From NCBI GenBank assembly GCA_025997215.1, contig BNUH01000101.1, forward strand, positions 1 through 9,929: a DNA stretch of 9,929 nt, given 5' to 3'. Below are positions 5,906 through 9,929 of the stretch, piece by piece. The notes under the pieces were generated by a model that saw only the letters and a program-made list of their open reading frames with translations, was not told the origin of the DNA and did not search any database. Source of the stretch: Clostridia bacterium. Its GTDB lineage: Bacteria > Bacillota_A > Clostridia > Christensenellales > Aristaeellaceae. Position 1 is the stretch's first letter. Each line of letters begins with the position of its first letter. The position numbers and the translations under genes are program-made.

Positions 5906-6904
5906 ATGAACAGTGTCAGTATGGCTTGGTTGATTCGTAGGCATTGTATCGAAATGACTGCACGTTCCGGCGGCTCACATATTGGTTCTGCGCTTTCAGT
6001 AGCAGATATTCTTGCCGTGCTGTATACGGGTATCATGCAGTATTCGCCTGTCGACCCATATTTTGCGCAGCGGGATCGTTTGATCATGAGCAAAGGACAT
6101 GCTGGCCTTGCGCTGTACGCAGCGCTTGCCGAGGGCGGGTTTTATCCTGTTAAAGACCTGTCTACCTATTATCAGGATGGAAGCCTGTTTTCCGGGCATA
6201 CGTCCCATCATGTGCCAGGCGTGGAACTGTCAACTGGTTCCTTGGGGCATGGTTTGCCCGTAGCGGCTGGTATAGCGCTTGCCGGAAAGATGGATGGGAA
6301 GGCGCATCGTGTATTTGTAATATTGGGTGACGGTGAATGCGACGAAGGTTCGGTTTGGGAGGCAGCATTATTCGCTGCACATTACCGGCTGTGTCGCTTG
6401 GTTACTATCATTGACCATAACAAGATGCAGAGTATGGATTTTTGTGAGCGCACCATAGCACTGGGCAATTTATCTGAGAAATGGCGCGCGTTCGGCTGGA
6501 ACGTACTCACCGTGGATGGTCATGATCACATGGCCCTTGCCGCAGCTCTCGCGACCGATCCGACGGATGACAGGCCAACGGCGATAATAGCGCATACCAT
6601 TAAGGGCCATGGCGTACCGTTTATGGAGAACGATATCTTATGGCATTACCGCTTCCCGCATCAAGGCTGGGAGTATGACCAAGCGGTAGCCGCATTATGG
6701 AAAAATAAGCCTATTGAAATCGATGACATCTATACACCTGTAGGCATACCTGATCCGACGGAAATGGGCGCGAGTAGCTGTCGTGACCATACGATGTGTT
6801 CGACTTGGCGCGGTCTTTTCTGGCGTCCGGATGAACATTCCACTCCTTCGGACGCTACCTGTGCGGAGAGATATCTGGAGTGTGCGCAGGAGGTTTGCCT
6901 GTGA
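5906..6904 (+). CDS. Transketolase, N-terminal (thiamine diphosphate-binding) subunit
   Basis: This is the pyrophosphate-binding half of a split transketolase, which moves a two-carbon unit from a ketose to an aldose with thiamine diphosphate. Visible motifs are SHIGSALSVADILAVLY (His25), SKGH (His65), STGSLGHGL (109-117, His115), and GDGECDEGSVWEAA starting at 141 and ending at Asn172, the cofactor-metal motif. KGHGVPFMEN (233-242) and a late W-H segment close the usual domain. ATG 5906 is preferred because AAGAAGG lies seven bases upstream and it gives the normal family N-terminus. ATG 5861 would add 15 residues but has no ribosome binding site. Family members end near residue 270; here about 60 more residues follow, with five cysteines. 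The stop overlaps the partner start (GTGA). In this operon it probably makes a sugar precursor rather than serving central metabolism. Confidence 0.92.
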   Translation: MNSVSMAWLIRRHCIEMTARSGGSHIGSALSVADILAVLYTGIMQYSPVDPYFAQRDRLIMSKGHAGLALYAALAEGGFYPVKDLSTYYQDGSLFSGHTSHHVPGVELSTGSLGHGLPVAAGIALAGKMDGKAHRVFVILGDGECDEGSVWEAALFAAHYRLCRLVTIIDHNKMQSMDFCERTIALGNLSEKWRAFGWNVLTVDGHDHMALAAALATDPTDDRPTAIIAHTIKGHGVPFMENDILWHYRFPHQGWEYDQAVAALWKNKPIEIDDIYTPVGIPDPTEMGASSCRDHTMCSTWRGLFWRPDEHSTPSDATCAERYLECAQEVCL

Positions 6905-7845
6905 GGGATACATTTATCAAAGAATTGACTGCGCTTGCGAAGGCGGATAGAAATATCGTATTAATCTGCGGAGATCTGGGATTCGGTGTGCTTAAGCACT
7001 ACTATGAGGCTTTACCTAATCAGTTTCTGAACGCGGGCATCGCGGAGCAGAATTTGCTAGGCGTCGCGGCGGGCATGGCGCTGGAAGGCAAAACGGTGTT
7101 TGTATATTCAATCGCAAACTTTCCGACGCTGCGCTGTCTGGAACAGATCCGCAATGACTGTGCGTACCATCGGGCGAATGTCAAGGTGGTGACTGTCGGC
7201 GGTGGGTATGCATATGGTTCGCTGGGCATGAGTCATCACGCGACGGAGGATATTTCCATCCTTCGGGCGATACCGAACATGACAGTTATCTGTCCAGGCG
7301 ATTCGGTGGAGGCTAACATCGCCGCACATACGGCGGTCGAAACGAATGGTAGCGTATACATCCGTCTAGGTCGCGGTGGTGAAGGCGTAGTGCATGAATC
7401 CGACGCAGCGTTGGATCTGTCCGCATTCATTCTTGTTGGAGAGGCACCCGAAGGTATGTGGGACGCAGCGGTGCTATCGACTGGCGCGATTCTGGGAGAA
7501 TGCGTGAAATCTTGTGAAATCTTGCGCGCAAGAGGCGTACGTGTTGCGCAATTCAGCGTTCCTCGGGTTAAGCCGACGAATATTTCCGCTATTCGAGAAA
7601 TTGCAAATAGAACTGCGTTAATTATCACCGTGGAAGAAAACAATATCGTCGGTGGGTTTGGTAGCGCCGTCTTGGAAACATTGTGTGATTGCACTATGCA
7701 AATACCAAAGGTCGTCAGGCTTGGTATCCCGGATCGGTTTGCCGAAAATGTCGGTGACCAGTACGCGTTGCGGTGCTGCGTTGGTCTGGATGCGGAGTCC
7801 ATCGCTCGACGTATATGCCAGACACTAAGCTGGAGCCAGTTGTGA
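6901..7845 (+). CDS. Transketolase, C-terminal subunit
   Basis: The partner of the preceding gene, 314 residues, with the pyrimidine-binding and C-terminal domains. NAGIAEQNLLGVAAGMA carries Glu49, the residue that activates thiamine diphosphate. SHHATEDISILRAIPN (111-126) and CPGDSVEA are family landmarks, YIRLGRGG (153-160) closes the pyrimidine domain, and VEENNIVGGFGSAVLE belongs to the C-terminal domain. GTG 6901 is the start: AGGAGG at 6888-6893 is seven bases upstream, and the start shares GTGA with the stop of the N-terminal subunit, so the two are translationally coupled and should be made in equal amounts. An in-frame GTG at 6880 would erase that site. The close relative is a 1-deoxyxylulose-5-phosphate synthase half, but the split arrangement and motifs fit transketolase better. 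It is intact. Confidence 0.93.
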   Translation: MRDTFIKELTALAKADRNIVLICGDLGFGVLKHYYEALPNQFLNAGIAEQNLLGVAAGMALEGKTVFVYSIANFPTLRCLEQIRNDCAYHRANVKVVTVGGGYAYGSLGMSHHATEDISILRAIPNMTVICPGDSVEANIAAHTAVETNGSVYIRLGRGGEGVVHESDAALDLSAFILVGEAPEGMWDAAVLSTGAILGECVKSCEILRARGVRVAQFSVPRVKPTNISAIREIANRTALIITVEENNIVGGFGSAVLETLCDCTMQIPKVVRLGIPDRFAENVGDQYALRCCVGLDAESIARRICQTLSWSQL

Positions 7846-8963
7846 AGTTCGCGTTTGTTGCAAATGAGTATCGTACACTTCTGCTGTATCGGAAGGAGTT
7901 AATGGAAGCTCTAGTTCGATCCGGTCATACGGTCGCTGCGGTGATTCCAGATTGCCCGGCCGAGGCAAAGGTGGAGTTCATAGAGTCAGGTTGCACGCTG
8001 ATTCATGTCAATATGAACCGTCGTGGTATCAATCCGTTGGAAGACATGGGTCTGTTCCTTCGATATATAAAGATTCTCAAGCGTGAGAAACCAGATTTTG
8101 TGTTTAACTATACTATTAAGCCCAATATATATTGCGGTATTGCCTGTGAGATGTTGCGGATTGCTTATTGCTTGAACGTGACCGGTTTGGGTTCGGTATA
8201 TGAGCGTAGCGGGGCCATCCAGGTGCTCGTTGATGCGCTGTATAGACTAGCATGCATGAGAGCGCGGCAGGTTTTTTTTGAAAACACCACAAATCGTTTG
8301 CTGTTTATTGAAAAGCGAATTTTACGGGAGAATCAAGCAACCGCGTTGCCAGGAGCGGGTGTAAATACTGAAAAATATCAACCGACTCCATATCCGCCGG
8401 ACACTGGAGTTACAAATATCCTGTACATCGGTCGGATCATGCATGAAAAGGGAATAGATGAGTTGCTGGCCGTAATTCGCAGAATTCACGTGCAGCGGAA
8501 GGATGTGCATTTCCATATCATAGGCTGGTATGAAGAGGCATATAGGGAAACGCTTGAACGATTTGTGCGAGACGGCTTGTTGAGCTTTCATGGTTTCCAA
8601 AAGGAAATCAAACCATTCGTAGCCGCCGCCCATGCGGTAATCCTTCCGAGCTGGCATGAGGGTATGTCCAATGCTTTGCTGGAAGCGGCGGCTATGGCAA
8701 GGCCGCTTCTTGCTAGTGATATACCAGGCTGCCGTGAAGCGCTGAAGCCAGGCGAAAGTGGAATGCTTTTTCGCGTCAGGGACGCGGAGAGCCTCTATCA
8801 GTGCGTTATTTGTTTTATGGACTTGAGTTATGAGCAAAAAAACGCAATGGGTATAGCCTCGCGCATGTTTGTGGAAAATACCTTCGATAAGCGGCTTGTT
8901 ATCAATAAAACGCTGGGTTCATGTGGGTTGCTCAATCGAGAAATTATTAAGGCCGTTGCCTGA
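7842..8963 (+). CDS. Glycosyltransferase family 4
   Basis: A 373-residue retaining glycosyltransferase of the GT-B fold, likely adding one sugar to the lipid-linked intermediate at the cytoplasmic face of the membrane. The N-terminal domain has KFAFVANEYRTLLLYRKEL, FNYTIKPNIYCGIA and LNVTGLGSVY, seen in CapM/PglA-like enzymes of surface-glycan clusters. The C-terminal domain opens with ILYIGRIMHEKGIDELL, the usual donor-side start, and has PSWHEGMSNALLEA with Glu273-x7-Glu281, the family's conserved pair. GTG 7842 is preferred: GGAG at 7832-7835 is six bases upstream and it shares GTGA with the transketolase stop. An in-frame ATG at 7815 would add nine residues inside the upstream gene. The gene reads intact. 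Donor and acceptor are unknown. Confidence 0.92.
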   Translation: MKFAFVANEYRTLLLYRKELMEALVRSGHTVAAVIPDCPAEAKVEFIESGCTLIHVNMNRRGINPLEDMGLFLRYIKILKREKPDFVFNYTIKPNIYCGIACEMLRIAYCLNVTGLGSVYERSGAIQVLVDALYRLACMRARQVFFENTTNRLLFIEKRILRENQATALPGAGVNTEKYQPTPYPPDTGVTNILYIGRIMHEKGIDELLAVIRRIHVQRKDVHFHIIGWYEEAYRETLERFVRDGLLSFHGFQKEIKPFVAAAHAVILPSWHEGMSNALLEAAAMARPLLASDIPGCREALKPGESGMLFRVRDAESLYQCVICFMDLSYEQKNAMGIASRMFVENTFDKRLVINKTLGSCGLLNREIIKAVA

Positions 8964-9832
8964 TGGCGATGTTGGCGGCGGTATATACAGGTGGACCTTA
9001 TATTTCATTTCTGTTAGCGCTGACGCTGATTGCTTACGCAACTATCAAACTACAGGGCCGGATGCTCCTATCTAATCAAAAACTGACACTGCTGATTGTA
9101 TTCGCAAAATGTCTGCTTGCATTGTATCAAGCGAAGCATAAGAACCTACCGATGGGTGGCGTAGACTGGTGGAATTTTTGGCGTGTTTCTATTGATTTGC
9201 TAAAATTACCGGTTTTTAAAAGCCTTGGTACTGATAACGATCTGTTCTCAAAAATCACATCGTTAATCTTTCGCTTGTTCGGAACTCACACAATGCAGAT
9301 CAATTGGTATATCGTATTTTCTTCCATCGTGGCTGCGTTGTATATTGAAAAGGCTGCACGGAAGCTGACGGATTCACAAGATATAGCGAATAAGGCCGCA
9401 TTGCTGTTCATGATTTGGCCAATCAATATAGTCTATTCGGTCACATATCTGCGAGAGATGCCCATCCAATGCCTTGTCGCCGCTTCATTCTACCATTTCG
9501 TTGTATTTGTTAAGGAGAGGAGAATCGTAAGCTTGTTATGGGCTTCAATACTTATTTTGCTGGCGAGCATGATGCATTCTGGCGTCTTGCTTTTATTTGT
9601 TGTATATATCATCGTCGCCTTCTGGGGAGATCGTAAGCGGCAATCGTCAAGCGGGATGAAGCTAGCAGCGGTAGCTCTGGTGGCTGTCGTTGTATTTACT
9701 CCTATCGGTAGGCTGGCGGCTAGTAAACTGGGTATATCTAGTCTATCAGTGGAGGACATAACGTCCCGTGTAAATCAATTCGACATTGAAGCGAATACTC
9801 GTTATAGCAATTTGATTTATTATAGACCATAG
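8963..9832 (+). CDS. Wzy-like repeat-unit polymerase, truncated at its C-terminus
   Basis: A polytopic membrane protein of which 289 codons remain. Hydrophobic stretches lie near 12-30, 40-56, 112-130, 147-160, 170-188, 193-216 and 235-252. FMIWPINIVYSVTYLREMPIQ resembles the 'WPxxIxYSxxxLREx' segment of polymerases of surface-polysaccharide and exopolysaccharide operons, which join lipid-linked units outside the membrane. Such proteins usually run to about 380-450 residues. Here the frame stops at TAG 9830-9832, where minus-strand IS630 transposase sequence begins, so the end (about NLIYYRP) is at least partly insertion sequence and the C-terminal helices are missing. ATG 8963 overlaps the previous stop as TGATG. 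A flippase-type or O-acetyltransferase membrane protein is less likely. It is probably non-functional. Confidence 0.77.
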   Translation: MAMLAAVYTGGPYISFLLALTLIAYATIKLQGRMLLSNQKLTLLIVFAKCLLALYQAKHKNLPMGGVDWWNFWRVSIDLLKLPVFKSLGTDNDLFSKITSLIFRLFGTHTMQINWYIVFSSIVAALYIEKAARKLTDSQDIANKAALLFMIWPINIVYSVTYLREMPIQCLVAASFYHFVVFVKERRIVSLLWASILILLASMMHSGVLLLFVVYIIVAFWGDRKRQSSSGMKLAAVALVAVVVFTPIGRLAASKLGISSLSVEDITSRVNQFDIEANTRYSNLIYYRP

Positions 9833-9929
9833 CCGCAGTGTTTGACCCACCCTAAGCAGTCATCATTAGTGAGGGTTTCCAACGCCTTTCCAATTGCGCA
9901 AACAAGATCTTCGGCTGTCCTTGCTTTTT
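9820..9929 (-). CDS. IS630-family transposase, C-terminal end, cut by window edge
   Basis: A minus-strand frame enters from the right edge and ends at TAA (complement of 9820-9822); 35 residues are visible. They include KARTAEDLVCAIGKALETL and DDCLGWVKHCGYGL. The closing pattern, an acidic turn, then W or F, then KHCGY a few residues from the end, is typical of IS630-family (mariner-related DDE) transposases. The catalytic residues lie outside the window. The gene faces against the operon. Its stop codon lies at or next to the junction with the polymerase gene, so the terminal repeat must overlap the coding end or be very short here. Confidence 0.78.
   Translation of the reverse strand, partial: KARTAEDLVCAIGKALETLTNDDCLGWVKHCGYGL
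9820..9929 (-). mobile_element. IS630-family insertion, one end only
   Basis: The junction with the host gene lies somewhere in 9805-9830, a stretch with several TA dinucleotides. IS630 elements target TA and duplicate it, so one of these is the likely target. The terminal inverted repeat cannot be recognised without the far end. Confidence 0.65.

Noticed and set aside
7236..7802. Minus-strand frame of 188 codons opposite the transketolase C subunit
   Set aside because: The plus strand encodes clear transketolase motifs over the same span; the minus frame has no start signal and no recognisable domain.
8322..8837. Minus-strand frame of 171 codons opposite the GT4 gene
   Set aside because: It is a mirror of a well-supported glycosyltransferase and has no independent evidence.

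Overview
The window looks like chromosomal accessory DNA from a low-to-mid GC Gram-positive bacterium (Bacillota). The signs are strong AGGAGG-type ribosome binding sites, TTG and GTG starts, and gene families common in Paenibacillus-like and related lineages. The genus is my inference and cannot be fixed from this window.

Left part (1-1179): a minus-strand gene running off the left edge, resembling a phage-associated protein of Bacillota, lies divergent from a complete small serine recombinase with all catalytic residues. This looks like the edge of a mobile or decayed-prophage module. Positions 1180-1909 hold no convincing large gene. They carry a strong minus-strand promoter with a hairpin leader and a near-perfect Shine-Dalgarno that now leads only to a very short frame, some palindromic sequence, and a plausible plus-strand promoter (1772-1800) for the genes to the right.

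Right part (1910-9832): one tightly packed plus-strand operon, most genes overlapping by GTGA, ATGA or TGATG junctions, for a cell-surface polysaccharide. In order it holds an unrecognised protein with a possible zinc ribbon, a GT11 (fucosyltransferase-type) glycosyltransferase, a GT2 glycosyltransferase, a short-chain dehydrogenase, a membrane sugar-1-phosphate transferase that would prime the lipid-linked repeat unit, the two halves of a split transketolase, a GT4 glycosyltransferase and a Wzy-like polymerase. The priming enzyme starts the repeat unit on the lipid carrier, the GT2, GT4 and GT11 enzymes extend it, and the polymerase joins the units. The transketolase pair and the dehydrogenase probably make an unusual sugar or polyol precursor.

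The main point is damage. The GT11 gene has a single in-frame TAA at the conserved Tyr of its HIRRGDY motif. The GT2 gene has a one-base frameshift beside a G-rich tract. The polymerase gene is cut off where an IS630-family transposase, facing the other way, begins at the right edge. The priming transferase, dehydrogenase, transketolase pair and GT4 gene read intact. The locus therefore looks like a glycan cluster that is decaying or switched off, unless the two point lesions are sequencing errors or are bypassed.
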